Below, piece by piece: positions 54,730 to 64,000 of a DNA stretch of 64,000 nt. Where the stretch lies: contig NZ_QPEX01000030.1 in assembly GCF_003335505.1 (NCBI RefSeq), forward strand, positions 124,001-188,000, written 5' to 3'. The notes beneath the pieces are model-generated. The model saw only the letters and a list, made by a program, of their open reading frames with translations, had not been told where the DNA came from and did no database searches. Numbering within the stretch: position 1 is the first letter of the stretch; every line of letters begins with the position of its first letter. The stretch is from Bremerella cremea. Its GTDB lineage: Bacteria > Planctomycetota > Planctomycetia > Pirellulales > Pirellulaceae. A program made the position numbers and the translations under genes.

Positions 54730-55026
54730 GGCGAGAATGTCAGGGTGGGCAAGAGAGGGGGATGGTTAGGGGCTGCGAATGATTTCTCGTAGCCTCTCAC
54801 TCATCTATCGTGGCAGATGAAAAGCTCGGACACCACCTAGATTTAGCCTTTTTCCCAGGGATCTTGCTAGCAAGGATTCGCAGAAGTTCTCGCATTTCTT
54901 GAACCTGGTGGCTAAAATGAATGCCAGATGCCGATTCCAAGAAATATACCCCGCCTATCGGTATTCCCGCCTCTCCGACTATGCCGTCCTCCTATTTCAC
55001 GGCCCTTCCTCCCAGCTCAAATCACT

Positions 55027-57453
55027 ATGAAATTGAACCTTTGCGTTTTGAACTGCGCGCCCTCGATTTCCCGCTGTGGCTTATGGGGAATTTGTTTGCT
55101 ACTGATGTGTGGTGCTGGGCTGAAAGCAGAAGAGACCAAGTCCACCAATGCCGTTCGGGCGTTTCTGGAAAACAACTGCTACGATTGCCACCAAGGGGAA
55201 TCAGCCGATGCGGGTCTCGATCTGGAGAAACTCTCGTTCGATCTGGGTAAAGGAAATCAGCTAGATCGCTGGGTGAGAATTTACGATCGCGTCGAGTCTG
55301 GCGAGATGCCGCCTGCCGATTACGGCGAGCTTGCCCCCAGTGAGAAAGCCGATTTTCTGGCAACGACGCATAAAGGAGTCGTCGAGTTTCAAGAGAAGTT
55401 GCACGCTAAGTACGGTCGCGTTCGTGGCCGCCGTTTAACGCGTAAGCAGATCGAGCGGTCGCTGCAAGATTTGTTTGCCATAGATATTCCTCTGCTGAAT
55501 TACTTGCCAGAAGAGGCCAAGACCGAAGGCTTTACGACCGTGGCCGCAGGGCAGGGGATGTCTCACTTTCAGGTCGCGGCACATTTGAACACCGTCGACA
55601 CGGCCTTGGACGAAGCGTTTCGTCGGGCTCTATCTCCCGCTGATCAGTACGAGAAAGACTTCGATGCCCAGGGAGTCGCGCGAACGAATCCTAAGCGTCG
55701 GTGCCGCGAACCTGAGATGCGTGAAGGGAAGGCGGTCATCTGGTCGTCGGGGCTGATCTATTACGGTCGGATGCCAGCGACCACGGCGCCGGCGGACGGT
55801 TGGTATCAATTTGCGGTGACCGTTTCCGGTTTGAAGCTTCCCAAGACTGGGGGTGTTTGGTCGACGGTGCGAAGTGGCCCGTGTGTGTCGACCGCACCAC
55901 TGCTGAGTGAGGTGACAACCTTTGAAGCGATGCAGCAGCCAAAAACCGTGGAGTTCGTCGCTTGGCTGCCCCGAGGGCACATGCTGGAAATCCGCCCCGG
56001 CGATGGCACCTTGAAGAAAGGGCGTTTCGCAGGCGGCCAGGTGGGTGTGGGTGAAGGAGAAGATCAAGATTTAGCGGGGCTCGCTTTCGAGCGGGTAACG
56101 ATGAAGCGAATTCATCAAAACGGCGACGACAAACAAGTACGCCAGTATTTGTTCGGTGATCTGAAGGTTGAACCCTCGAAAGATAAGAAGAAGCCGTGGA
56201 AGGTGATCAGCGAAAACCCGCGTCAAGATGCCGACAAACTACTGTTAGCGTTCGCTCATCGTGCTTTCCGCCGACCGGTTACTTCCCGCGAGATCGAGCC
56301 GTATGTGGCCGAGGTCCATCAGGCCCTCGATAACGACGCCGACTTGGTGGATGCTTTGCGGCTGGGATATCGGGCACTGTTGTGTTCGCCCCGTTTTCTC
56401 TACTTCACCGAAGAGCCAGGGCCGCTGGACGATTATGAAATCGCCACACGGGTAAGTTACTTGCTGACCGGCAGCATGCCCGATGCCGAGTTATCGAAAT
56501 TGGCCGCCGCAGGGAAACTGCGTGACCGCGAGATTTTAAAAGGGGAAGTCCGTCGTTTGCTCGAAAGAGACCGAGGCGAGCAATTCCTACGTGACTTGGC
56601 TGCCGAATGGCTAGATCTCGATCAAATCGATTTCACCGAGCCGGATGCCAAGTTGTATCGTGGCTTTGATCCGATTGTCGAGCGATCGATGCTGGCCGAG
56701 ACGGAAGCCTTTCTGCAAGCGATGCTCACTGAAAACCTAAGCGTTTCCCACTTGATCGATTCCGACTTCACTTACCTGAATAGTCGCTTGGCGCGATATT
56801 ACGAGATTGATGGAGTCGAAGGGGATGAGCTACGTCGCGTTAAGGTGCCGCCTAAGAGCCATCGTGGTGGGCTGCTCACCCAGGGTGCCATCATGAAGGT
56901 CACGGCCAACGGAACGACCACTTCGCCGGTTGTGCGTGGCGTATGGGTTTCCGAGCGGTTACTGGGGGTTGATGTGCCTCCCCCGCCAAGTAATGTTCCT
57001 GCGGTTGAACCCGATATTCGTGGGGCAAAAACGATTCGCGAGCAATTGGCAAAGCATCGTTCGCAAGGAGAATGTGCCAGTTGCCACACTAAGATCGATC
57101 CCGCTGGTTTCGCATTAGAAAACTTCGATCCCTCTGGTCGCTGGCGCGATAATTATCTGGCGACCAACGGTCGTAAGGTGAGCAAAGGGCAGCCAATCGA
57201 CGCCAGCTACGAATTGTCTAGCGGGCAACGATTCAAGAACATCAAAGGCTTCCAAAAAATAGTTACCGGCCAACCTCAACGCTTGGCGGCCAACGTCGCT
57301 GAAAAGTTGTTGGTGTATGGGACAGGGGCCACGATCGAGTTTGCCGATCGTGACGAGGTAGAGCAGATCGCTCAACTCGCCGCTGCGGAAGATTACGGCT
57401 TCCGCACGATCATCGAGGAAGTGGTGGCCAGTCCTTTGTTTTTGAGCAAGTAA
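55027..57453 (+). CDS. DUF1587/1595/1592/1588/1585 cytochrome-like protein
   Basis: An 808-residue exported protein of the planctomycete 'DUF1592' group. After a signal peptide (to about residue 34) comes a heme-type motif 'NNCYDCHQG' (C51-C54-H55), then DUF1587 ('[16 protein letters not shown]'), a carbohydrate-binding-like insert, DUF1595 ('[18 protein letters not shown]'), DUF1592 ('[21 protein letters not shown]'), DUF1588 with a second CxxCH in '[20 protein letters not shown]', and DUF1585 at the end ('[18 protein letters not shown]'). I chose the ATG at 55027 because it begins the signal peptide. It is cotranscribed with the DUF1552 gene 36 bases downstream. The reaction is unknown. Confidence 0.92.
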   Translation: MKLNLCVLNCAPSISRCGLWGICLLLMCGAGLKAEETKSTNAVRAFLENNCYDCHQGESADAGLDLEKLSFDLGKGNQLDRWVRIYDRVESGEMPPADYGELAPSEKADFLATTHKGVVEFQEKLHAKYGRVRGRRLTRKQIERSLQDLFAIDIPLLNYLPEEAKTEGFTTVAAGQGMSHFQVAAHLNTVDTALDEAFRRALSPADQYEKDFDAQGVARTNPKRRCREPEMREGKAVIWSSGLIYYGRMPATTAPADGWYQFAVTVSGLKLPKTGGVWSTVRSGPCVSTAPLLSEVTTFEAMQQPKTVEFVAWLPRGHMLEIRPGDGTLKKGRFAGGQVGVGEGEDQDLAGLAFERVTMKRIHQNGDDKQVRQYLFGDLKVEPSKDKKKPWKVISENPRQDADKLLLAFAHRAFRRPVTSREIEPYVAEVHQALDNDADLVDALRLGYRALLCSPRFLYFTEEPGPLDDYEIATRVSYLLTGSMPDAELSKLAAAGKLRDREILKGEVRRLLERDRGEQFLRDLAAEWLDLDQIDFTEPDAKLYRGFDPIVERSMLAETEAFLQAMLTENLSVSHLIDSDFTYLNSRLARYYEIDGVEGDELRRVKVPPKSHRGGLLTQGAIMKVTANGTTTSPVVRGVWVSERLLGVDVPPPPSNVPAVEPDIRGAKTIREQLAKHRSQGECASCHTKIDPAGFALENFDPSGRWRDNYLATNGRKVSKGQPIDASYELSSGQRFKNIKGFQKIVTGQPQRLAANVAEKLLVYGTGATIEFADRDEVEQIAQLAAAEDYGFRTIIEEVVASPLFLSK

Positions 57454-57489
57454 CGTTTCGAATTCAAGAAACAGAAAGATACATGAGCC

Positions 57490-58791
57490 ATGTCGCGTCA
57501 AGTTTATTTCAACTTTGGAAAGAAACTGAGCCGCCGAACGGTCCTGCGGAGTACCGCTGGTGTGGGCATGGCAATCCCGTGGTTGTCGGCGATGAACAAA
57601 GCGTTTGCCGACAACGAGAAACCAAAGCAACCTCGGCGTTTCGTGGCGATGACGTTGGGCCTTGGTTTGCATGCCGAAAATCTCAATCCAGAAAAGGCAG
57701 GAAGAGATTACAAGCCGTCGCTCTACTTAGAGAAGCTGCAAGACATCAAAGATCACTTCACGGTGATTTCGGGGACATCTCATCCCCAAGTCTCTGGAGG
57801 GCACCGGGCCGAAGCAAGCTTGCTTTCTGCTACGCCGATGGGAACTGGGGCGCAGTCACGTACGACGATTTCCATCGATCAATTGTTGGCAAAGCACATG
57901 GGGCACCATACGCGTTTCCCTTCGCTGGTTTTGAGTTCATCGGGAAATAATAGTCCGTCCTATACCGAAAACGGTTCGATGATCCCGGCTGAAAGCTCAC
58001 CGGCGCGGCTGTTTATGCAGTTGTTCGTCAGCGACTCGCCAGAGGAACAAGCGAAGCAGTTGCATCGGGCTCGCCAAGGCAAGAGCATTATGGATCTAGT
58101 TGCGGAAGATGCGAAATCGCTTTCGCGCGAACTAGGTGCCGGAGACCGCGACCGCCTGGCTGCTTACTTCAATAGTGTGCGCGAACTCGAACAGCGGATG
58201 GTCGATGCAGAGCAGTGGGCACACTTGCCTAAGCCCAAGGTCGATATTCCCAAACCAATCGATATCAGCAATCCAAACGACTTCATCGGTCGGCAGCGAC
58301 TGATGAGCGATATGATTCGCCTGGCTCTGTCGACCGACTCGACACGTTTCGTCTCGTACCACTTGGGTGGTTCGGGCGGCGTGGTCCCGATTGAAGGGGT
58401 GGGCGAAGGGTATCATTCGCTTAGTCACCACGGCATGGACGAAGAGAAGTTGGCCCAGTTAGCGCTGATCGAGACGAGTATCGTGCAAGCTTGGGGAGAC
58501 TTCGTACGTGGATTAGCCTCTGTGCAAGACGAAGAGGGTAGCCTGCTCGATAGTACGTCGGTACTGTTGACCAGCAACCTCGGAAATGCTTCGAGCCACT
58601 CGAATCGCAACATGCCGGTTTTGTTTGCTGGCGGTGGTTTCCAACATGGTCAGCACTTGGCGTTCGACCAGAAGAACAATTACCCGCTGCCGAATCTCTA
58701 TCTTTCGGTCTTGCAGCAATCGGGCTTGGAGCTACGGCAGTTCGCGACCAGCACTAGCACCATGAATGGACTGGAACCAACAATCACGTAA
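57490..58791 (+). CDS. DUF1552 protein, Tat-exported
   Basis: A 433-residue DUF1552 protein with a Tat signal ('[20 protein letters not shown]', about 13-32). Characteristic blocks are '[18 protein letters not shown]', '[25 protein letters not shown]', '[11 protein letters not shown]', '[10 protein letters not shown]' and the end '[33 protein letters not shown]' region. The family is related to DUF1501 and always accompanies DUF1592-type cytochrome proteins; the two are probably a functional pair outside the cytoplasm. ATG at 57490, 36 bases after the upstream stop. Confidence 0.92.
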   Translation: MSRQVYFNFGKKLSRRTVLRSTAGVGMAIPWLSAMNKAFADNEKPKQPRRFVAMTLGLGLHAENLNPEKAGRDYKPSLYLEKLQDIKDHFTVISGTSHPQVSGGHRAEASLLSATPMGTGAQSRTTISIDQLLAKHMGHHTRFPSLVLSSSGNNSPSYTENGSMIPAESSPARLFMQLFVSDSPEEQAKQLHRARQGKSIMDLVAEDAKSLSRELGAGDRDRLAAYFNSVRELEQRMVDAEQWAHLPKPKVDIPKPIDISNPNDFIGRQRLMSDMIRLALSTDSTRFVSYHLGGSGGVVPIEGVGEGYHSLSHHGMDEEKLAQLALIETSIVQAWGDFVRGLASVQDEEGSLLDSTSVLLTSNLGNASSHSNRNMPVLFAGGGFQHGQHLAFDQKNNYPLPNLYLSVLQQSGLELRQFATSTSTMNGLEPTIT

Positions 58792-58812
58792 TAACGTTGT
58801 TGGTAAAATAAG

Positions 58813-59361
58813 CTACGAAACGCTTGGCTTGGTCATGATCAGTTCCCAGGGATCGTCTTCACTGCATTGCGAGATCATTTGAGGTAAACCTGTGACGACG
58901 GCATCGAGCCAGTCAGGAGTTATCTCGCCAGCGATTGCGGTAAGTGGTGGATCAGCCACTGCGTGAGAAGAGTCTCGCAGGAAGAAAACGACTGGTGGGC
59001 TGGTCATCCACTCGACGAAGTGTTCCGCAACACGAGAGGTTAGTTCTGGCGGGGCATCCTGAAATTCCCCTTCCGATACGAAGACAATCTGGCAAGGTTT
59101 CTCTTGGCGACCCCACAAGCGGTCGCAGCCGCGCTGGAGAACACCTGCGAGATGATGACGCAGGTAACTTGTTTGGTCATCGAGTGGCTGATCGACGTAG
59201 CCAGCGAAGTTACCTTTTTGCGAGCAGAGCAAGGGGGTAACGGTTCCTGAGAGGTCGATTCCAGCTGCGTACCAGCGGAACGATTGGGGCTCGATCAGTA
59301 CCGTAAGCAGGACGGGGCGTTTATTCGACAAGGGGGCTACTCTCCGGCCACTGGTTTGCAC
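58813..59361 (-). CDS. unknown protein at the end of a signalling operon
   Basis: A 182-residue soluble protein that I do not recognise. It has an alpha/beta-looking pattern ('LLTVLIEPQSFRWYAAGIDLSG', 'CQIVFVSEGEFQDAPPE', 'SPPVVFFLRDS'). The frame begins at GTG 59361, overlapping the response-regulator gene by 25 bases; a TTG at 59331 would remove the overlap. It follows a kinase/regulator pair on the same strand, so it may be an output or accessory protein of that pathway. No DNA-binding or enzymatic motif was seen. Confidence 0.6.
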   Translation of the reverse strand: MQTSGRRVAPLSNKRPVLLTVLIEPQSFRWYAAGIDLSGTVTPLLCSQKGNFAGYVDQPLDDQTSYLRHHLAGVLQRGCDRLWGRQEKPCQIVFVSEGEFQDAPPELTSRVAEHFVEWMTSPPVVFFLRDSSHAVADPPLTAIAGEITPDWLDAVVTGLPQMISQCSEDDPWELIMTKPSVS

Positions 59362-59903
59362 GTCTCGTGGGTTAGGTCTTCTAGCAGGTTACCTGCCTGA
59401 GTGAAGGCTTCCAAGAGGTCGTGATCGACAGGATGGCCGCTGGGATCTTGGGCGAGTTGCTGGGTTATCTGCCGACCGAGCGAAACGTAGTGCTGCATTT
59501 CCTGCACGAGGTTTTGTTGAGCGGCTTCTTTCTCGTATAAGCGGACTGCCTCGTGCAATAGCTCGATTAAATCGTCGGGATCCCACGGCTTGGTAACGTA
59601 ACGGTAAAGCCCGCCAGAATTGATCGCTTCGATCACTGACTTGATGTCAGCATAGCCAGTGAACAAGATTCGGGTGGTTGTGGGAAAACGATGATAGGCT
59701 TGACGGGTTAATTCGGCCCCGCTCATCTCTGGCATTCGTTGATCGGTCATCAATACATGGATGGTGTGATCAGCCATGATCTGAAGTGCCTCTTGGCCTG
59801 ATTCAGCCGTGTACACCGTAAAATCGCGGCGTAGCAGACCAATGAGCGAATGCAAAATGTCTGGCTCATCATCCACCAACAAAATGGCTGGTTTAGCTTT
59901 CAT
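59337..59903 (-). CDS. single-domain response regulator with helical tail
   Basis: A 188-residue protein. REC domain 1-125: 'AILLVDDEPDILHSL' (acidic pocket), D54 in 'VLMTDQRMPEM' as phospho-acceptor, Thr in 'ILFTGYAD', Lys in 'YVTKPWDPDDL'. The 'TDQRMPEMSG' and 'TKPWDPDDL' spellings resemble RpfG/HD-GYP-associated receivers, but here only a helical tail of about 65 residues follows, with no HD-GYP or DNA-binding domain. I chose the ATG at 59903, overlapping the upstream kinase stop by 11 bases. It probably acts by protein-protein contact. Confidence 0.85.
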   Translation of the reverse strand: MKAKPAILLVDDEPDILHSLIGLLRRDFTVYTAESGQEALQIMADHTIHVLMTDQRMPEMSGAELTRQAYHRFPTTTRILFTGYADIKSVIEAINSGGLYRYVTKPWDPDDLIELLHEAVRLYEKEAAQQNLVQEMQHYVSLGRQITQQLAQDPSGHPVDHDLLEAFTQAGNLLEDLTHETCKPVAGE

Positions 59904-61137
59904 GGCTTCCTCCCACGGATTGACTCTCGACCGGTCGTATAGGCAATTGTACACAAAAGGTACTGCCGAGGCCCAGTTCGCTGCTAACTTCGACCGAGCC
60001 GCCATGGTCGCGGACGATCCCATAACTAACAGCCAATCCCAAGCCTTGACCACTTCCGACTGCGCGAGTCGTGAAAAATGGCTCGAAGATATGGGCCAGG
60101 TCACTACTGGGAATCCCCACACCATGGTCTTGGACCTCGATGGCCACGCCTGTCTCGCAACGAGAGGTTCGTATGCTAACGGTCCCCCCTTGGTCGCTGG
60201 CTTGAATGGCGTTGAGCAGCAAGTGGTGAAGCACCTGCTGGATTTTGCCTGGCTCGCACAAGATTTGCGGAACGTTGCCGGGTTCGATCTTTAAGTTGAT
60301 TTGTTTGTTGTTCAGCTCGTGCTGCAAAATCTGCACCACGGCAGCGATTGCTTGGTTGAGATCAAGATAGTCGAGCTGAGCTTCGTCTAAGCGGGCAAAA
60401 GAGCGTAAGTTTTGGACGATATCACGCACACGCTTGAGCCCTGCTAGCGAGCGGTCGAACAACGCTGGAGATTCGTCTCGAATCCAGGCATAGTCGCATT
60501 CTTCCGTGAGTTCCGCGAGTTTCTTGGCCAACTCGGGATGAGTTTGGGCGAGTTCTCTTTGGGTTGATTGGTACAAGTCGAGAATCTCAAAGGCAGACGC
60601 CACATCTCGCTTTAACACAGCTAGGTTATTGGCAACCAAGGCAATCGGGTTATTGATTTCGTGAGCCATGCCGGCGGCCATTTGACCGAGGCTGGCCAGT
60701 TTTTCGCTTTGCACGAGCGCGGCTTGGGTTTCGCGCAGTTGGCGATTTTGTTCGGCGAGTTCCTGCTCGAGCCGAACAATCCGTTCCCCTTCGCGAAGAC
60801 GGACACGGAGTTCGTTGTGATCGACCGGTTTGACAAGAAAGTCGTCCGCCCCGGCCTCCATGCCAACCACCAGGTCTTCTTTTTCCGACTTCGCGGTCAG
60901 CAAGATGATGTAGACGTAGAAGGGGAGGTTGGCCGAGCGGATTCTTCGAATGAGTTCCAGACCGTCACTTTCAGGCATGACCCAGTCGGTCAGCACCATG
61001 CGGAATGGTTCTTTTTCAAACTCGGCCCAGGCCTGGTCGCCGTCTTCCACTTCGGTGACATCGTAGTCCCAGCCGGCCAGCGCGCGAACGAGAATTCGCC
61101 GCATCATCAATCCGTCTTCAGCTACGAGAACTCTCAT
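59893..61137 (-). CDS. REC-histidine kinase
   Basis: A 414-residue cytoplasmic kinase. An N-terminal REC domain (1-120) has D51 in 'MVLTDWVMPESDGLEL' and 'LVKPVDHNEL'; a coiled coil ('RLEQELAEQNRQLRETQAALVQSEKLASL') leads to HisKA with 'MAHEINNPIALVANNL' (H159) and an insert, then HATPase_c with 'LHHLLLNAIQASDQGG', 'VQDHGVGIPSSDLAHIFEPFFTT' and 'GSGQGLGLAVSYGIV'. There is no membrane span, so it is probably controlled by phosphorylation of its own REC domain, perhaps from the hybrid kinase encoded upstream (83-base gap). ATG at 61137. Confidence 0.92.
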   Translation of the reverse strand: MRVLVAEDGLMMRRILVRALAGWDYDVTEVEDGDQAWAEFEKEPFRMVLTDWVMPESDGLELIRRIRSANLPFYVYIILLTAKSEKEDLVVGMEAGADDFLVKPVDHNELRVRLREGERIVRLEQELAEQNRQLRETQAALVQSEKLASLGQMAAGMAHEINNPIALVANNLAVLKRDVASAFEILDLYQSTQRELAQTHPELAKKLAELTEECDYAWIRDESPALFDRSLAGLKRVRDIVQNLRSFARLDEAQLDYLDLNQAIAAVVQILQHELNNKQINLKIEPGNVPQILCEPGKIQQVLHHLLLNAIQASDQGGTVSIRTSRCETGVAIEVQDHGVGIPSSDLAHIFEPFFTTRAVGSGQGLGLAVSYGIVRDHGGSVEVSSELGLGSTFCVQLPIRPVESQSVGGSHES

Positions 61138-61220
61138 GGTGAATTTGGGGATAAAGGCAAACAGGGCGTCGCGGTTTGTGGGGCTGCGATCACGGGACCT
61201 GCATCAAAGATGCCATGTTG

Positions 61221-64000
61221 CTACGATTCTTTTGATCGGATCGTGGCAAGCTCAGACATTAGCTGATCGATATCTTCCCGCAACTCAGCCCAAGCTACGT
61301 CGAACTCTTCCACGTTGTTGTTACGACCCATAAATTCGATTCGTTTGGCAGCAGAAGTGGCGGCTTCGGCGGCAAACAACGCGACCGACCCTTTCAGGGT
61401 ATGCGCAGATCGTGTCAGACGTTTGAGGTCGCCAGCGGCATGAGCGGACTCGATCTCGTTCATTTGCTTAGGGCATTCGTTGACAAATAGATCGATCATC
61501 TCGTCTAAGATGTCGGGATTACCTCCCACGTTTTCCAGGGCTTGCTTGGGATCCATGGCAGGAACTCCATTGGAGTGTGAAGCGGGTTGGACACTTGGGG
61601 GAATATTTTCTTCTGGCCGCTGAGTGCGTTCGACGGCTGCAAAAAGTTCCTGGGGGCGAAACGGCTTGGAAACGTATTCGTTCATGCCGACGGCCAGACA
61701 GCGTTCGCGGTCCCCCTTCATCGCATGGGCGGTAAGCGCAATGATGGGAATCTTGTGGGGAGAGTTTCCTTCTAGCCTACGAATCTCGGCGGTTGCGGCA
61801 AAGCCATCGAGAACCGGCATCTGCACATCCATCAAGATCACGTCATACGTACCAGCCCGAAAAGCATCGACCGCTAGGCGACCGTTTTCCACCGAGGTAA
61901 CGCGATGGCCCCGATGCTGTAACAGGCTCTCCGCCACTTTCCGATTCACGACACCATCTTCGGCCAGCAAAATGTTTCGTGAGAAAAACTCGGAGCCATC
62001 GTTCGGCGTAAATCGATTGGATAGCTGGGAATCGCTATGCGTGTTCCCCATGGCCGAGGCAATTCCGTTAAGAAGCATCGACTGCGTGATCGGTTTGGTA
62101 ATGCTTTTGGCAATTCCTAGCCGATCGGCTAGTTGGGCATCGAGGGGGCGATCGGCCGAAGATAGCAGCATGATGGTCAACTGCGACGGGTCGGCGATGC
62201 GGCGGATGTGTTCGACCAGCTCGATGCCGTCCATGCCGGGCATCATCACATCGATCATGGCCAGCTGAAACGGGGCTTGGTCATTCTTAGCTCGGTCGAT
62301 TTCCAGCAGAGCATTCGGCCCACTACCGGTCACGGTCGGTTTCATGCCCCAGCTATTGAGCATCTCTTCGCAAATGATGCGATTGGTGAGATTGTCGTCA
62401 ACGATTAAGACTTTTAGATCGTAGAGAGAATCGAGGCCTACTGGGGCAGCGGGAGTGATATCGGTAGCCCGGCCAAACTCGACAATAAAATGGAACGTGC
62501 TACCATGGCCGAGCTCGCTTTCGACCCAGATTCTTCCTCCCATCATCTTGCTTAGCTGGGCGGAAATCGCCAGTCCTAAACCAGTGCCACCGTATTGCCG
62601 AGTGGTAGAAGCATCGGCCTGGGTAAACGCGTCGAAGATCGTTTGTTGCTGCTTCGAGGTAATGCCGATGCCGGTGTCGTGAACGGAAAAGTGAAGCCGG
62701 ATTTTATCGCCTGAGAACGACTCGTTCTCAACTTTCATCACCACTTCGCCTCGATCGGTGAATTTGATCGCATTGCCAACCAGGTTCACGATGATCTGAC
62801 GCAAACGGCCTGCGTCGCCAACCAAGCCATCAGGAACTTCCGGTAAGATACGGGCGGCCAGTTCAATTCCTTTTTGCGAGGCGCGACTGGCGAGCGTATG
62901 AATGGTTGATCCGAGCACCTCTCGCAAGCGAAACGGCAGCCGCTCGAGTTCTAACTTGCCGGCTTCGATCTTCGAGAAGTCGAGAATGTCGTTCAGCAGG
63001 ACAAGCAGCGAATCGGCTGAGCTTTGGACCAGCTTTTGATACTCGCGTTGCTCGCCCGTTAGATCGGTGTTTAGTAGCAACTCGGTCATTCCGATGATGC
63101 CATTCATGGGCGTACGGATTTCGTGGCTCATGTTCGCCAGAAAGTCGCTCTTGGATTGATTCGCTGACTCGGCTTGTTCCTTGGCGCGTACCAATTGCTG
63201 GTTCATTTCGGTTAACTGTTCGGTCATCCGGTTGAACTGCTTGGCAAGCATGGTGGCTTCGTCACTGCCACGAACAGGCACCTTGGCTTCCCAATCTCCT
63301 TCGCCAATCGCTGCCGAAGCATCGGTGATTTCGCGAATTCGTCGCGAGAGGGACCAAGAGAATCCGCCAGCGACGACCAGGGTCAACAGTGTGGCGAAAA
63401 GAGCCAGCGACCAGATGTTTTGTCGCATGATACGGATCGGGGCAAAGACTTGGGCTGCCTCTTGTTGCACCATTACAATCCAGTGCAGATTTTGCAACGA
63501 TCCGGTGTCTTCGGCGGAGGTTGCATAGGCGGCCAACACCTCTCCCTCGCCGTTGGACCGATGGCGGGTTGCAATAACGCCATCTTGCGTGAAGTCTTGG
63601 TCGAGGTTCTGGAAATACTGGCGACCATCTGCCAACGGGGCGGTTTGGCCTGGGGGGCCACGGATGATGCGGTAGTCGTGCGTGAACAAAAAGAATTCGG
63701 TATGGGCAGAAGTGTCGACGCGGGATTGTCCGTCGATAATGTTAAACACCTCCTGGATATTTAGCACGGCTTTCATCACACCGGCCAGTTTTCCTTCATG
63801 GGTTTCAACGGACATGCAGATATCTACGGAATAAACGTGGGCACTATCGTCGAACGAGACATCTCCGACGTAAATTCCATGCTTGGCCGCTTCTTGCCAC
63901 CACATTTCGTCGTCTTGGCGATAGTCGGAGGTGCGGTTGGTCAGTGCCGCGATCCCTCCGTATTGGTTGGTAAAGAAGATCTCTCCGTAAACCGCATAGC
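61221..64000 (-). CDS. hybrid sensor kinase dCache-HAMP-HK-REC-REC-HPt (5' end beyond window)
   Basis: At least 926 residues, open to the right edge, so the N-terminus is missing. Visible parts: the end of a dCache-type periplasmic sensor (open frame before 63905 reads '[20 protein letters not shown]', then 'WWQEA'), a membrane span near 63400 ('[20 protein letters not shown]'), HAMP, HisKA with '[18 protein letters not shown]', HATPase with '[12 protein letters not shown]' and '[19 protein letters not shown]', a first REC ('[18 protein letters not shown]', '[11 protein letters not shown]'), a second REC ('[18 protein letters not shown]', '[12 protein letters not shown]') and a C-terminal HPt with '[15 protein letters not shown]'. 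It contains every relay step in one chain. Confidence 0.93.
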   Translation of the reverse strand, partial: YAVYGEIFFTNQYGGIAALTNRTSDYRQDDEMWWQEAAKHGIYVGDVSFDDSAHVYSVDICMSVETHEGKLAGVMKAVLNIQEVFNIIDGQSRVDTSAHTEFFLFTHDYRIIRGPPGQTAPLADGRQYFQNLDQDFTQDGVIATRHRSNGEGEVLAAYATSAEDTGSLQNLHWIVMVQQEAAQVFAPIRIMRQNIWSLALFATLLTLVVAGGFSWSLSRRIREITDASAAIGEGDWEAKVPVRGSDEATMLAKQFNRMTEQLTEMNQQLVRAKEQAESANQSKSDFLANMSHEIRTPMNGIIGMTELLLNTDLTGEQREYQKLVQSSADSLLVLLNDILDFSKIEAGKLELERLPFRLREVLGSTIHTLASRASQKGIELAARILPEVPDGLVGDAGRLRQIIVNLVGNAIKFTDRGEVVMKVENESFSGDKIRLHFSVHDTGIGITSKQQQTIFDAFTQADASTTRQYGGTGLGLAISAQLSKMMGGRIWVESELGHGSTFHFIVEFGRATDITPAAPVGLDSLYDLKVLIVDDNLTNRIICEEMLNSWGMKPTVTGSGPNALLEIDRAKNDQAPFQLAMIDVMMPGMDGIELVEHIRRIADPSQLTIMLLSSADRPLDAQLADRLGIAKSITKPITQSMLLNGIASAMGNTHSDSQLSNRFTPNDGSEFFSRNILLAEDGVVNRKVAESLLQHRGHRVTSVENGRLAVDAFRAGTYDVILMDVQMPVLDGFAATAEIRRLEGNSPHKIPIIALTAHAMKGDRERCLAVGMNEYVSKPFRPQELFAAVERTQRPEENIPPSVQPASHSNGVPAMDPKQALENVGGNPDILDEMIDLFVNECPKQMNEIESAHAAGDLKRLTRSAHTLKGSVALFAAEAATSAAKRIEFMGRNNNVEEFDVAWAELREDIDQLMSELATIRSKES

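Overview
The window looks like a chromosomal segment of a marine or aquatic planctomycete, probably Pirellulaceae (the Blastopirellula/Bremerella/Rhodopirellula group). This rests on the protein families. There are several secreted formylglycine sulfatases and two DUF1559 prepilin-like proteins, each followed by a small lipoprotein. There are two sets of planctomycete cytochrome-type proteins (PSCyt1/DUF1549/DUF1553 with DUF1501, and DUF1587/1592/1588/1585 with DUF1552), plus an ECF sigma/FecR pair and Tat-exported proteins. No rRNA, tRNA, cas gene, transposase or phage gene was seen.

1-10.2 kb is a surface-polysaccharide locus. Rightward genes encode an O-antigen polymerase/ligase-like membrane protein, a hexapeptide acyltransferase and two GT2 glycosyltransferases. 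Leftward genes encode a methyltransferase, RmlA, RmlB, a short-chain dehydrogenase resembling the plant bifunctional 3,5-epimerase/4-reductase, and a UDP-HexNAc 6-dehydrogenase. The plant-like enzyme could replace both RmlC and RmlD and so complete an NDP-rhamnose pathway from three genes. The rightward part is visibly AT-richer than the rest of the window.

10.3-19 kb holds single metabolic genes (FAD monooxygenase, PQQ-type beta-propeller, aldehyde dehydrogenase) and an arsR - membrane rhodanese - metallo-beta-lactamase/rhodanese operon. That operon looks like a persulfide-handling unit; a perfect 9-2-9 palindrome lies inside its sigma-70-type promoter. Beside it is a sulfatase pseudogene.

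18.9-25.9 kb contains the first lipoprotein/DUF1559 module, then a gene-free 1.1-kb stretch with a perfect palindrome and a ladder of 17-nt repeats, many spaced exactly 43 nt apart. A Tat-exported protein of unknown function follows, then a TPR-AAA ATPase (Vps4/katanin-like) paired with a TPR polytopic membrane protein.

26-41.4 kb has three sulfatases in a row, a trehalose-forming GH13 enzyme (TreZ), a solitary chemoreceptor, a phosphate-selective-type porin, a Cys-rich secreted protein, small secreted or unknown proteins and an OmpR-type two-component system.

41.5-48.5 kb is a leftward operon: ECF sigma, FecR-like membrane protein, a large c-type-heme PSCyt/LamG protein and a DUF1501 protein. 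48.7-54.7 kb has the second lipoprotein/DUF1559 module, a 1067-residue protein with two complete sulfatase domains and a secreted alpha/beta hydrolase. 55-58.8 kb is the DUF1592-type/DUF1552 pair. 58.8-64 kb is a leftward phosphorelay cluster: a hybrid kinase running off the right edge, a REC-histidine kinase, a response regulator and an unknown protein, with overlapping reading frames at its end.

Taken together, the genes describe a cell that builds a rhamnose-containing surface glycan and degrades sulfated polysaccharides outside the cytoplasm. Functions are assigned by reading motifs by eye; no database search was possible.
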